Positions 13,820-20,076 of a DNA stretch of 20,076 nt are shown here, piece by piece. The stretch lies in NCBI GenBank assembly GCA_947628445.1, contig CANQZX010000012.1, positions 1 to 20,076 on the forward strand, in the 5' to 3' direction. This DNA is from an uncultured Bacilli bacterium. GTDB lineage: Bacteria; Bacillota_I; Bacilli_A; RF39; UBA660. Position 1 is the stretch's first letter. Every line of letters begins with the position of its first letter. Under the pieces are notes generated by a model. It saw only the letters and a program-made list of their open reading frames with translations, made no database searches and was not told where the DNA came from. The position numbers and the translations under genes were made by a program.

Positions 13820-14855
13820 ATCTGGTAAATGGTTTGGCTCTTTTTAAAGTTTTGGTTGATTCTTCATAATTTTTTAAATATTGTCGTAAGAAATAGATTT
13901 TGTCAATATTTTGGTTAAAAATTAAATCACATAATTCTAAAGCGGGTGTTAAAGCAATTTGTTGATAACTTTCTAAATTATTATTTTGATGCTTGTTTTG
14001 TAATCTTCGAGTATTTACTAAATCAGCTTGGAAAAGATTATCGGAACTTAATAAATGGGCAAATAAATTAACATTATTTTGCCAAATTATGGGATTAAGA
14101 GTTCCATTTGGGCACCGAAATTCAATTGTATTCATTTTGATATGGGAGTGATAATCTTTAACATTATTGAAATTGATAGCTTCATTCCGACCTACTTGGT
14201 TATAAGGTTGCCGGTGAAGAATATTGATTATTTCTTGGGATAATTTTTCAATCGGAACATTATTTTGCACCATTGCTGCCAAAGTTTCATAATGAGCATT
14301 TAGTAAATCGGCAATGGGACACGCAAAATGAATTAAACGAGGTCGAGCCGTTAAATATTCGTTATAACAAAAACGATAAATAACTTTTTCATAACTTATC
14401 CATAGTTGTAAAAATTGCCATAATTTATTAACATCATCTCCAATAATATTAGTACCAATATGAACATGACCGGCGGCTTGATCTTTAATTTTGGCATATT
14501 TTTGTAAAGAATAACAGATACTTTGGACTTGATACCAGCTAGAATGATTATCTTGTAAAATTGGCGAAATTATTTCTCCTCCTTTATTAACCGAAATATC
14601 AGTTGTTATTTGCCAAGGGTTAAAAGTTGTTGCCAATTCTTGATTCTTTTGGTTAATAACTTTTCGGACCCTTTTTAAATTAAACTTATCGCATTCTATT
14701 TCTAAACCAAAGGTTAAATTCTCTGGTAAAGATAAAGAATCCCGATATTCTAATAAATAATGATTTACTAAATATAAAAAATCCATTAACGATTGATTAC
14801 TTAATTTAGTTAATAATAGATTATCATTAGGATTAATGTATTTAAATATATCCAT
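13818..14855 (-). CDS. Amidoligase-family enzyme (COOH-NH2 ligase, GCS-like fold)
   Basis: A 345-aa member of the Amidoligase_2 group, related to glutamate-cysteine ligase and glutamine synthetase, which joins amines to carboxyl groups with ATP. Diagnostic motifs are FGLEIE (residues 49-54, metal-binding glutamates), GGEIISP (92-98), AAGHVHIG (127-134) and NTIEFRCPNGTLNP (242-255). There is no signal peptide, so it acts in the cytoplasm. The usual partners in amidoligase systems (AIG2-like cyclotransferase, ATP-grasp, peptidases) are not adjacent; neighbours are rpoE and the exported protein, each separated by a terminator. It has a near-perfect promoter and a GGGGGA ribosome site about 11 bases from the ATG. 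Substrate is unknown; amino-acid ligation to a peptide or protein is the family expectation. Confidence 0.85.
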   Translation of the reverse strand: MDIFKYINPNDNLLLTKLSNQSLMDFLYLVNHYLLEYRDSLSLPENLTFGLEIECDKFNLKRVRKVINQKNQELATTFNPWQITTDISVNKGGEIISPILQDNHSSWYQVQSICYSLQKYAKIKDQAAGHVHIGTNIIGDDVNKLWQFLQLWISYEKVIYRFCYNEYLTARPRLIHFACPIADLLNAHYETLAAMVQNNVPIEKLSQEIINILHRQPYNQVGRNEAINFNNVKDYHSHIKMNTIEFRCPNGTLNPIIWQNNVNLFAHLLSSDNLFQADLVNTRRLQNKHQNNNLESYQQIALTPALELCDLIFNQNIDKIYFLRQYLKNYEESTKTLKRAKPFTR

Positions 14856-14888
14856 CAGTTTTAAATCCCCCTTGTTTAGCGAGATACT

Positions 14889-14916
14889 ATTATAAAAAAA
14901 AGTTTATTTTTGTCAA
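14889..14916 (-). promoter_or_regulatory. Consensus sigma-A promoter of the amidoligase gene
   Basis: Minus strand TTGACA (14916-14911), 16-bp spacer containing a T-run, TATAAT (14894-14889). Both hexamers match consensus fully. The leader is about 27 nt. Confidence 0.8.
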
Positions 14917-14917
14917 G

Positions 14918-14942
14918 AAAAAAAGATTAGTTGCCTAACCTT
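14918..14942 (-). terminator. Intrinsic terminator of the argS-rpoE operon
   Basis: Minus strand AAGGTTAG (14942-14935) pairs with CTAATCTT (14930-14923), one G-U, across a GCAA tetraloop, followed by TTTTTTT. It directly abuts the amidoligase -35. Confidence 0.88.
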
Positions 14943-15388
14943 TAAATATTACTTTCGTCTTCTTCATCGCCATCAATAACAACTAAATCAGCAAGATCGT
15001 CTTCTTCGGTGTCATCTGTTTCGTCTTCTTGATCATAGAAGATATCTTCATTATCGTCCGTTGTTTCTTCAGTAGCATCCGCTTCCGTTTCTTCAACTTC
15101 GTATTCTTCTTCGTCACTATCTTCGATAACGAAATCGGCTTTATGACGACTTTGTAAATCCCAGAAGCCATTTTTTAACATGACAAACTTTTTATTCGTC
15201 GACATTTGTTCAAAGAAGTCTACTAAATGGGATTCAAGATACGAATCTGGTAAGTTTAAAACATTACATACTTTCTTAAAGATATCGACTAGTTTCATTT
15301 TCTTGCCAGACTCTTGTAATATATAGCCCGCGATATCATCATAGCTCATTAATTCTAATTCTTCTTTTGGTATTTCACTTAATTTCAT
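14942..15388 (-). CDS. rpoE: DNA-directed RNA polymerase subunit delta
   Basis: Firmicutes-specific RNA polymerase subunit that speeds enzyme recycling and increases promoter selectivity and sensitivity to initiating nucleotide levels. The 148-aa protein has the folded N-terminal domain (residues about 1-90: ELELMSYDDIAGYILQESGKK, KVCNVLNLPDSYLESHLVDFFEQMSTNKKFVMLKNGFWDL shape) and a disordered tail of almost only Glu, Asp and Thr, the hallmark of delta. A strong AAGGAGG site precedes the ATG. It lies 12 nt after argS, as the last gene of the unit; rpoE next to argS and ywiB is also the Bacillus neighbourhood. Confidence 0.95.
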   Translation of the reverse strand: MKLSEIPKEELELMSYDDIAGYILQESGKKMKLVDIFKKVCNVLNLPDSYLESHLVDFFEQMSTNKKFVMLKNGFWDLQSRHKADFVIEDSDEEEYEVEETEADATEETTDDNEDIFYDQEDETDDTEEDDLADLVVIDGDEEDESNI

Positions 15389-15400
15389 TTTTCTTCCTCC

Positions 15401-17011
15401 TTACATCTTTTCGGGGGGTATAACCCCAATTAAGTTTAATGCATTTTCCAAAGTTATTTTAACGGCTTGGATTAAATTTAAATTTTCATTTGTTTCTTCA
15501 ATATTATCGGTTAAAATTCGCATTTTACCATAAAAGGCATGAAAGACACTAGCTAGTTCATAAGCATATTGGGTTATTAAATGCGGTAGCTCTTTTAAAG
15601 CCGCCGTTTTAACAACATCCGGGAATTCATACACTTTTTCTAAAACATTATATGCATATTCATTATTTAATGTCTTATATTCGGTTATTTTAGAAATATT
15701 TTTTTGTTCCTTTAAAATCGTACAAATCCGCGCGTAAGCATAAGAAACATAATAAACAGGATTTTCATTGGATTTGGCCTTCGCTTCATCTAGATCAAAA
15801 TCCATTTGGGTATCTAAACTATAACGGGAAAAGAAATATCGAGCCGCATTAACGCCAACCTCATCCATTAGTTCTTTTAATGTAACGGATTTCCCGGTTC
15901 TTTTACTCATTTTAACAACTTCGCCATTTTCGACTAACCGCACTAGTTGCAATAGTTTAACATCTAATTTAGATTCGTCTTCGCCAAAGGCCTTAATACT
16001 ACTTTTTAGTCGGGCTACATAACCATGATGGTCGGTACCAAAAATATCAATCATTTTAGCATAACCCCGTTTATATTTATCTAAATGATAAGCAATGTCA
16101 GGAACCAAATAAGTATGAGAACCATCTTCTTTTTTCAATACATGATCTTTATCGTCTAATAAAGCACTACATTTAAACCAAATAGCCCCATCGGCTTCAT
16201 AGGTATAGCCCTTGGCTTTTAAATCGCTGATAACTTTATCGACACTATATTGTTCGGTAATGGCTTTTTCACTAGTAAACTTATCATATGTAATACGATA
16301 TTCCGCTAAATCAGCCATGATTTTAGCCAGTAACTCTTGCGTTCCAATTTCCTTGAAGTAGGTTAAATCTTCTGTTAATAATTCACGACCCTTGGCATCA
16401 TATAACTTTTGAGCAATATCCTTTATTTCTTGACCAAAATAACCATTCTCGGGCATTTGACTAGCTTCGCCACATAATTCTTGGTAGCGTGCTTGGATCG
16501 AAAGTCCTAAATTCGTTATTTGATTGCCGGCATCATTGACGTAATATTCTTTCGTAACATCAAACCCTGAAAAAGTTAAAATCCGGGCTAAAGAATCACC
16601 ATACGCCCCACCCCGAGCATTACCTAAATGTAAAATACCCGTGGGATTGGCACTAACAAACTCAATATTATATTTTTGATGTTGGCCAATAGTCGAACTA
16701 CCATAATTTTTGCCTTGTGCTAAACATTCATTTAAATTAGTAAATAAATAATCTTTGGTGACAAAAAAATTGATAAATCCGGGGGCTTTAATTTCTACTT
16801 TCGTAAGACAAGTATCCGTTAAGTTTTCCCCAATCATTTTAGCAATTTCCAACGGATTTTTACCTAAAACTTTAGCCAACTTTAAAGCAATATTACATGA
16901 ATAATCCCCATTTTCCGCATTCTTGGGCTTTTCAATTTCAATTGGCTCATGATAATCAATTGCAAGCGCCGCGATTTGTTTTTGAATTAGCGCTTGGAGT
17001 TTTTCTTTCAT
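15401..17011 (-). CDS. argS: Arginyl-tRNA synthetase
   Basis: Class I synthetase charging tRNA-Arg. The 536-aa length is slightly short of the usual 550-580. The N-terminal Arg-S additional domain is residues 1-85, the HIGH-like motif is HLGN (128-131) in SANPTGILHLGNARGGAYGDSLA, the KMSKS-like motif is KMSKR (367-371), with FGTDHHGYVARLKSS before it, and the anticodon-binding DALR domain closes the protein (GKMRILTD, LENALNLIGVIPPEKM). The ATG overlaps the ywiB-like stop by four bases (ATGA), so the two are translationally coupled. There is no T-box leader: the operon leader is only about 20 nt. Confidence 0.97.
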   Translation of the reverse strand: MKEKLQALIQKQIAALAIDYHEPIEIEKPKNAENGDYSCNIALKLAKVLGKNPLEIAKMIGENLTDTCLTKVEIKAPGFINFFVTKDYLFTNLNECLAQGKNYGSSTIGQHQKYNIEFVSANPTGILHLGNARGGAYGDSLARILTFSGFDVTKEYYVNDAGNQITNLGLSIQARYQELCGEASQMPENGYFGQEIKDIAQKLYDAKGRELLTEDLTYFKEIGTQELLAKIMADLAEYRITYDKFTSEKAITEQYSVDKVISDLKAKGYTYEADGAIWFKCSALLDDKDHVLKKEDGSHTYLVPDIAYHLDKYKRGYAKMIDIFGTDHHGYVARLKSSIKAFGEDESKLDVKLLQLVRLVENGEVVKMSKRTGKSVTLKELMDEVGVNAARYFFSRYSLDTQMDFDLDEAKAKSNENPVYYVSYAYARICTILKEQKNISKITEYKTLNNEYAYNVLEKVYEFPDVVKTAALKELPHLITQYAYELASVFHAFYGKMRILTDNIEETNENLNLIQAVKITLENALNLIGVIPPEKM

Positions 17012-17349
17012 TTAATCACTCTTTCAAATTCCACTTTAATTTTTTTATTTTCCGTATCTAATTGATATTCTAATTCAATTAAATTATCTTGACAGATCCA
17101 ATGTGTTTTAATAGGCATTTCAAATTTTTGGGCACTGTCTAAAATGATTATACATAAATTATGTACAAAATCAATCCTAAATAACACATTATCTGCATTT
17201 TTTTCATAAATTTTACTTTTTAAGTTAATTTTATGTTGGCCATATTCATCATTTATTAATAAAAAATTATTTTCTTCGTATTGATAATCTTGGATTTTAT
17301 CTTTTTTAATTAAAGAATCATTATTATATAAGGACCAGGTAAGTGCCAT
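17008..17349 (-). CDS. YwiB-like DUF1934 beta-barrel protein
   Basis: A small all-beta protein, 113 aa against about 142 in B. subtilis YwiB. The alternation of short strands, a central FRIDFVHN strand, and the final block EMPIKTHWICQDNLIELEYQLD followed by KIKVEFERVI fits the calycin-like DUF1934 pattern (T-x-x-(l)n-I-x-Y-x-L). The gene precedes argS with a four-base ATGA overlap, the same arrangement as ywiB-argS in Bacillus, and this supports the call more than sequence alone does. It has no signal peptide. Function of the family is not established. GAGG site seven bases from the ATG. Confidence 0.7.
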   Translation of the reverse strand: MALTWSLYNNDSLIKKDKIQDYQYEENNFLLINDEYGQHKINLKSKIYEKNADNVLFRIDFVHNLCIIILDSAQKFEMPIKTHWICQDNLIELEYQLDTENKKIKVEFERVIK

Positions 17350-17372
17350 AATTAAACCTCACTTTGTCCTTC

Positions 17373-17381
17373 ATTATAGCA
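17373..17381 (-). promoter_or_regulatory. Extended -10 promoter of the ywiB-argS-rpoE operon
   Basis: Minus strand TGC-TATAAT (17381-17373) with only a poor -35 (TTTTTC near 17401-17396). The poor -35 position coincides with the target duplication of the adjacent insertion element. Confidence 0.6.
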
Positions 17382-17395
17382 TAGCTTTTAAAAAA

Positions 17396-17403
17396 GAAAA
17401 ATA
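17396..17403. repeat. Left target-site duplication (8 bp)
   Basis: GAAAAATA directly abuts the left terminal repeat of the 222-bp element; the identical 8 bp directly follow its right end at 17626-17633. Confidence 0.75.
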
Positions 17404-17625
17404 GTTACTATTCACAGCTAAAATGTCCAAAAATTAATTTTTCCCACTTTTGGTATTAAAAATGATGTAAAAATATAAATTGACATATAAAAAACAAATA
17501 TTTTTTATATACATCTCCCACTTTGAAAAAAAACGACATTTTTTACAATTTTTACTGAAATAACTGCAAACCCTTATATTATCTAGATTTGTAAGATTTT
17601 TTTAAAATCGGCTGTGAATAGTAAC
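17404..17625. mobile_element. MITE-like insertion with 15-bp terminal inverted repeats
   Basis: A 222-bp non-coding, AT-rich element. Its left end, GTTACTATTCACAGC (17404-17418), is the exact reverse complement of its right end (17611-17625), and both ends are flanked by the same 8 bp, GAAAAATA. It holds no open frame of useful size. A 9-mer TCCCACTTT occurs twice inside (17442-17450 and 17516-17524) and may be a subterminal transposase site. Eight-base duplications and internal repeats near the ends would suit an IS21-like parent, but this is a guess. It lies just upstream of the argS operon promoter. Confidence 0.75.
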
Positions 17626-17633
17626 GAAAAATA
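17626..17633. repeat. Right target-site duplication (8 bp)
   Basis: GAAAAATA, identical to 17396-17403 and directly adjoining the right terminal repeat of the MITE-like element. Confidence 0.75.
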
Positions 17634-17654
17634 ATCTTAATTGCTATTTTTAAC

Positions 17655-17683
17655 TTGTATTTCTTATGCTAATCGGTTATATT
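17655..17683 (+). promoter_or_regulatory. Promoter of a predicted small RNA
   Basis: Plus strand TTGTAT (17655-17660), 17-bp spacer, TATATT (17678-17683), placing an RNA start near 17690, just before a hairpin-rich stretch that ends in an intrinsic terminator. Confidence 0.55.
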
Positions 17684-17689
17684 ATTAGT

Positions 17690-17759
17690 AAGTGTTACCA
17701 GTTAGGTAATGCCTACAAGTGTTTCGGCACTACACCTTATACAGGTTAGTGCTTTTTTT
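17690..17759 (+). ncRNA. Predicted ~70-nt small RNA, possible type I antitoxin
   Basis: Defined by a promoter (17655-17683) and an intrinsic terminator (17727-17759), with no open frame. A 5' hairpin TTACC-AGTTA-GGTAA (17695-17709) is followed by TGCCTAC (17710-17716). It converges on the small hydrophobic peptide gene whose stop codon is at 17763-17765, so a message of that gene running past its stop would overlap it fully. Its 5' part resembles the 5' leader of the peptide mRNA, with base changes that keep pairing (TTACC/GGTAA versus TTACT/AGTAG). Two-RNA convergent modules of this size resemble the Fst/par antitoxin RNA II, an analogy and not a homology claim. Confidence 0.5.
17727..17759 (+). 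terminator. Intrinsic terminator of the small RNA
   Basis: GCACTA (17727-17732) pairs with TAGTGC (17747-17752); after one bulged C, ACCT pairs with AGGT around a TATAC loop; seven T follow. The hairpin is also present on the minus strand, but there no T-run follows it. Confidence 0.85.
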
Positions 17760-17762
17760 ATG

Positions 17763-17831
17763 CTAAATCAAACTAAAAATAAGTAGAATTAACATAATTA
17801 TAATTAATAAAAGAATTCCTTCTTTTTTCAT
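17763..17831 (-). CDS. Very small hydrophobic peptide (22-24 aa), toxin-like
   Basis: From the ATG at 17831 the product is 22 aa: M-K-K-E-G and then an unbroken run of Ile, Leu, Met, Phe with one Ser, to the TAG stop. It would form one TM helix. An in-frame ATG two codons upstream (17837) gives 24 aa; AGGTG suits the first and AAGG the second. A promoter (17936-17963) is correctly placed about 100 nt upstream. Size and composition recall type I toxins such as Ibs or Fst, without sequence identity that I can claim. The facing small RNA and the sequestered ribosome site support that reading. It could instead be a harmless small membrane subunit. Confidence 0.55.
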   Translation of the reverse strand: MKKEGILLLIIIMLILLIFSLI

Positions 17832-17837
17832 AACCAT

Positions 17838-17911
17838 CACCTACCTTTTCATATAACCTAGTGAGTATAAAACCCCCTTAAGAAAATTACTCAGATAAAT
17901 TATGGTAGGCA
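17838..17911 (-). promoter_or_regulatory. Leader element that can sequester the peptide ribosome site
   Basis: In the minus-strand leader, TGCCTACC (17911-17904) can pair with GGTAGGTG (17845-17838), which is the Shine-Dalgarno region of the small peptide: six Watson-Crick pairs and two G-U. The same TGCCTAC is present in the facing small RNA (17710-17716), so it could block the site in trans. Confidence 0.4.
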
Positions 17912-17935
17912 CTACTAACCAGTAACAAGTTATCT

Positions 17936-17963
17936 ATTATAAAGATTAAATTACTTATGGCAA
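17936..17963 (-). promoter_or_regulatory. Promoter of the small peptide gene
   Basis: Minus strand TTGCCA (17963-17958), 16-bp spacer, TATAAT (17941-17936). The RNA would start near 17929 with a leader of about 95 nt, long for so small a gene. It is divergent from the PBP gene. Confidence 0.65.
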
Positions 17964-18055
17964 GCGTTTCGACAAAAGAAGACAAAAGTTTTAAATATAA
18001 TAAAAAATATTATAAAATTTGCCCAAGATAACCATACTAATTTTTAGGTGATCTT

Positions 18056-19999
18056 ATGCGTTTTCTTAAGTTTAGTCTTAAATCTTTAATGTTTTTATTT
18101 ATTGGATTTGTGATTTGTTATATAGGACTTTATACCTATGCTTATTTATCGCCAAAACTTGATTTAAAAACCAGTGGTTCTTTATATATTTACGATAATA
18201 CCGAAGAATTAGTTTATCAGGGATCTAGTACTAATGAATGGGCTAATATTGAAGAAATTAGTCCTAGTTTAATTAACGCTATAATTGCAACTGAAGATAA
18301 AAACTTTTATGAACATAATGGTTTTGATTATTTAAGAATTGCTAAAGCTATGTATTTAAATATTAAAAATAAAGATATTGTTCAAGGGGCTTCCACTATT
18401 TCCCAACAATATATTAAAAACTTATATTTAGATTTTGATAAAACTTGGAGTCGAAAAATTGAAGAGGCCTTTTTAACTCTCGAGTTAGAGGTCCATTACG
18501 ATAAAGATGAAATCTTAGAGGGTTATATTAATACCATTAACTATGGTCAAGGCAATATGGGAATTGTAAATGCGGCGAGTTATTATTTTAATAAAAAGCC
18601 CAGTGAATTATCTTTAGAAGAAGCAATTATGCTCGCAGGGATTCCCAAAAATCCGGGACATTATAATCCCGTGACAGATTATGCGGCCTGTATTAAAAGA
18701 GCCAAAGTCGTAGCCAAAGCCATGCTTAACAATAATTACATCACGGAAGATACTTACGAAAATTTATTTAAAAGGGAAATCCCTATTTATGGGGAACGCA
18801 AGGAAAATAATTTACAAATGCTAATGTATTATCAAGATGCGGTATTAAATGAATTAGAAAACATTGGGAATATTCCCAAATCTTTTATTGAATCGGGAGG
18901 ACTTAAAATATATACGACGCTCGATATGGATGCTCAAAGCAAAATGGAAGAAAGTATCTTAAAAAATCAAACTAATCCGGAGGCCCAAGTGGCTAGTGTT
19001 ATCGTCGATCCCCATACCGGTGCTGTTTTAGCCCTAACCGGGGGCATGAATTATGCCGAAAGTGAATATAACCGGGCTATTCAATCCAAAAGACAAGTGG
19101 GATCAACTATGAAGCCCTTTCTTTACTATGCGGCTTTAGAAAATAATTTAACTATGGCTTCTAGTTTTGCAAGTACCCCTACTACTTTTAATTTAGCAAA
19201 TGGCAAAACCTATGAACCCACTAATGCTGGGGATTTATACGCTAATAAAAATATTACCATGGCTGCAGCCATTGCTTTTTCCGATAATATATATGCCGTT
19301 AAAACGAATTTGTTTTTAGGCGTTGATAAAATGATTGAGGTTGCTAAAAGAACAGGAATAAAAGCCAAATTAGACGAAATTGCTTCTTTACCACTGGGAA
19401 CTAACGAAATAAATATTTTGGATTTTGCTAATGGTTATGCGACTTTTGCTTCGGGAGGATATCAAAGAGAAACTTATTTTATTGAACGAGTGGAAGATTT
19501 AGATGGTAATGTTTTATATGAAAAAGATCATGAAAATAAATTAGTTTTAAATCCCAATTATACTTATATTTTAAATGAAATGTTAGCCAATACTACCAAT
19601 AGTAAATTTATTGATTATACCACGCCAACGGCTTTAACAATTGCCTCAAAAGTAAATAATAAATATGCCATTAAAACAGGAACAAGTAATAACGATTACT
19701 GGATCATTGGTTATAATGCCGATTGTTTAATGCTAACTTGGATGGGCTATGATGAGGGCAAAACTATAACTCAAGATATTCGAACCAATGCCCGAAATGC
19801 GTGGGCAGAGACGATGGAAAGCGTTGCCAGTGGCCGCGAACAAACTTGGTATGAAACACCCCAAAATATTGTGGCCGTACCACTTGATGCCGTAACTGGC
19901 AAAACAACCAGTAATAAAGGCAAAATGGCTATGTATTATTTTGTCAAAGGAACAGAACCCAATTATAGTCCCGAACAATATGTTAGTAGTACAAATTAA
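18056..19999 (+). CDS. Class A penicillin-binding protein (transglycosylase/transpeptidase)
   Basis: Bifunctional peptidoglycan synthase on the outer face of the membrane. The 647-aa protein has a TM anchor (residues 8-30), a GT51 domain (about 55-235) with the catalytic glutamate E80 in ATEDKNFYEHNGFD and the QGASTISQQ motif (110-118), and a transpeptidase domain with S350-T-M-K353 (SxxK), S409-D-N411 (SxN) and K540-T-G-T543. It is of the compact PBP1/PBP2c type and has no extra C-terminal domain. ATG at 18056 follows AGGTG by five bases. It is the only gene on the plus strand, preceded by the convergent small-RNA locus; I find no convincing sigma-A promoter in front, only AT-rich sequence with TATAAT near 17996 lacking a -35. 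Confidence 0.96.
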   Translation: MRFLKFSLKSLMFLFIGFVICYIGLYTYAYLSPKLDLKTSGSLYIYDNTEELVYQGSSTNEWANIEEISPSLINAIIATEDKNFYEHNGFDYLRIAKAMYLNIKNKDIVQGASTISQQYIKNLYLDFDKTWSRKIEEAFLTLELEVHYDKDEILEGYINTINYGQGNMGIVNAASYYFNKKPSELSLEEAIMLAGIPKNPGHYNPVTDYAACIKRAKVVAKAMLNNNYITEDTYENLFKREIPIYGERKENNLQMLMYYQDAVLNELENIGNIPKSFIESGGLKIYTTLDMDAQSKMEESILKNQTNPEAQVASVIVDPHTGAVLALTGGMNYAESEYNRAIQSKRQVGSTMKPFLYYAALENNLTMASSFASTPTTFNLANGKTYEPTNAGDLYANKNITMAAAIAFSDNIYAVKTNLFLGVDKMIEVAKRTGIKAKLDEIASLPLGTNEINILDFANGYATFASGGYQRETYFIERVEDLDGNVLYEKDHENKLVLNPNYTYILNEMLANTTNSKFIDYTTPTALTIASKVNNKYAIKTGTSNNDYWIIGYNADCLMLTWMGYDEGKTITQDIRTNARNAWAETMESVASGREQTWYETPQNIVAVPLDAVTGKTTSNKGKMAMYYFVKGTEPNYSPEQYVSSTN

Positions 20000-20021
20000 T
20001 GACTGAATTAAAAACTAAAAT

Positions 20022-20072
20022 CCCGAAGAATTGAAAAAAATAAGATTATAGAATAAAATTCCCGAAGAATTG
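20022..20072. repeat. Direct repeat with small hairpins after the PBP gene
   Basis: CCCGAAGAATTG occurs at 20022-20033 and again at 20061-20072, 39 bp apart. On the minus strand the second copy gives AATTC-TTCGG-GAATT followed by TT, and the first a similar imperfect stem followed by TT and a T-rich stretch, so they may be terminators of a minus-strand gene beyond the window, or the start of a larger repeat. Confidence 0.4.
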
Positions 20073-20076
20073 GGAG

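Noticed and set aside
14983..15171. Second minus-strand frame inside rpoE
   Set aside because: A Lys-rich product arising from reading the acidic GAA/GAT repeat tail in another frame.
17350..17403. T-box leader for argS
   Set aside because: The promoter is within 30 bp of the first gene of the operon, leaving no room for a T-box.
17480..17512. Outward promoter inside the MITE (TTGACA at 17480-17485)
   Set aside because: No acceptable -10 at 16-18 bp; the next TATAT-like sites are 19-21 bp away.
1..20076. CRISPR arrays, tRNA and rRNA genes
   Set aside because: No regularly spaced repeats of array type and no cloverleaf or rRNA-like sequence were seen on either strand.

Overview
The window looks like a chromosomal segment of an uncultured, AT-rich, low-GC Gram-positive bacterium (Bacillota, class Bacilli; the gene style recalls small-genome gut lineages such as RF39, but that placement is my inference). 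It carries endospore genes (spoIIR, spoIID, spoIIQ, spoIIID) and peptidoglycan genes (murA, a class A PBP), so this is a walled and probably spore-forming cell. TGA is used as a normal stop.

From 17349 down to 1 every gene lies on the minus strand. In transcription order they are: ywiB-like, argS and rpoE (RNA polymerase delta) in one unit; a stand-alone amidoligase with a consensus promoter; a large exported protein whose promoter spacer is a TA dinucleotide repeat; prfA, a small zinc ribbon and prmC in overlapping frames; spoIIR and mntP; murA; a degenerate SGNH-fold protein; rpmE; rpiB and spoIID; spoIIQ; spoIIID and a shrunken actin-like gene; csp; hpf; a two-TM membrane protein; and gpmI. 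Strong hairpin terminators follow most units, often overlapping the stop codon. The order prfA, prmC, spoIIR, mntP, rpiB, murA, spoIID, spoIIQ, spoIIID, mbl recalls a compacted version of the Bacillus subtilis arrangement (from memory), and that helps identify the divergent gene after spoIIID.

The roughly 700 bp between the ywiB-like gene and the PBP gene is the accessory part. It holds a 222-bp MITE-like insertion (15-bp perfect terminal inverted repeats, 8-bp target duplication). Next to it is a compact convergent locus: a predicted ~70-nt RNA on the plus strand facing a 22-24 codon, entirely hydrophobic peptide gene on the minus strand. The geometry resembles type I toxin-antitoxin modules of the Fst/par kind, and the peptide mRNA appears able to hide its own ribosome binding site. 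The PBP gene follows on the plus strand, divergent from the peptide promoter.

Most genes are housekeeping functions of wall synthesis, translation, glycolysis and sporulation. The best candidates for new biology are the convergent small-RNA/peptide locus, the TA-repeat promoter of the exported protein with its GC-rich 3' cassette, the actin-like remnant after spoIIID, and the small zinc ribbon coupled to release-factor genes.
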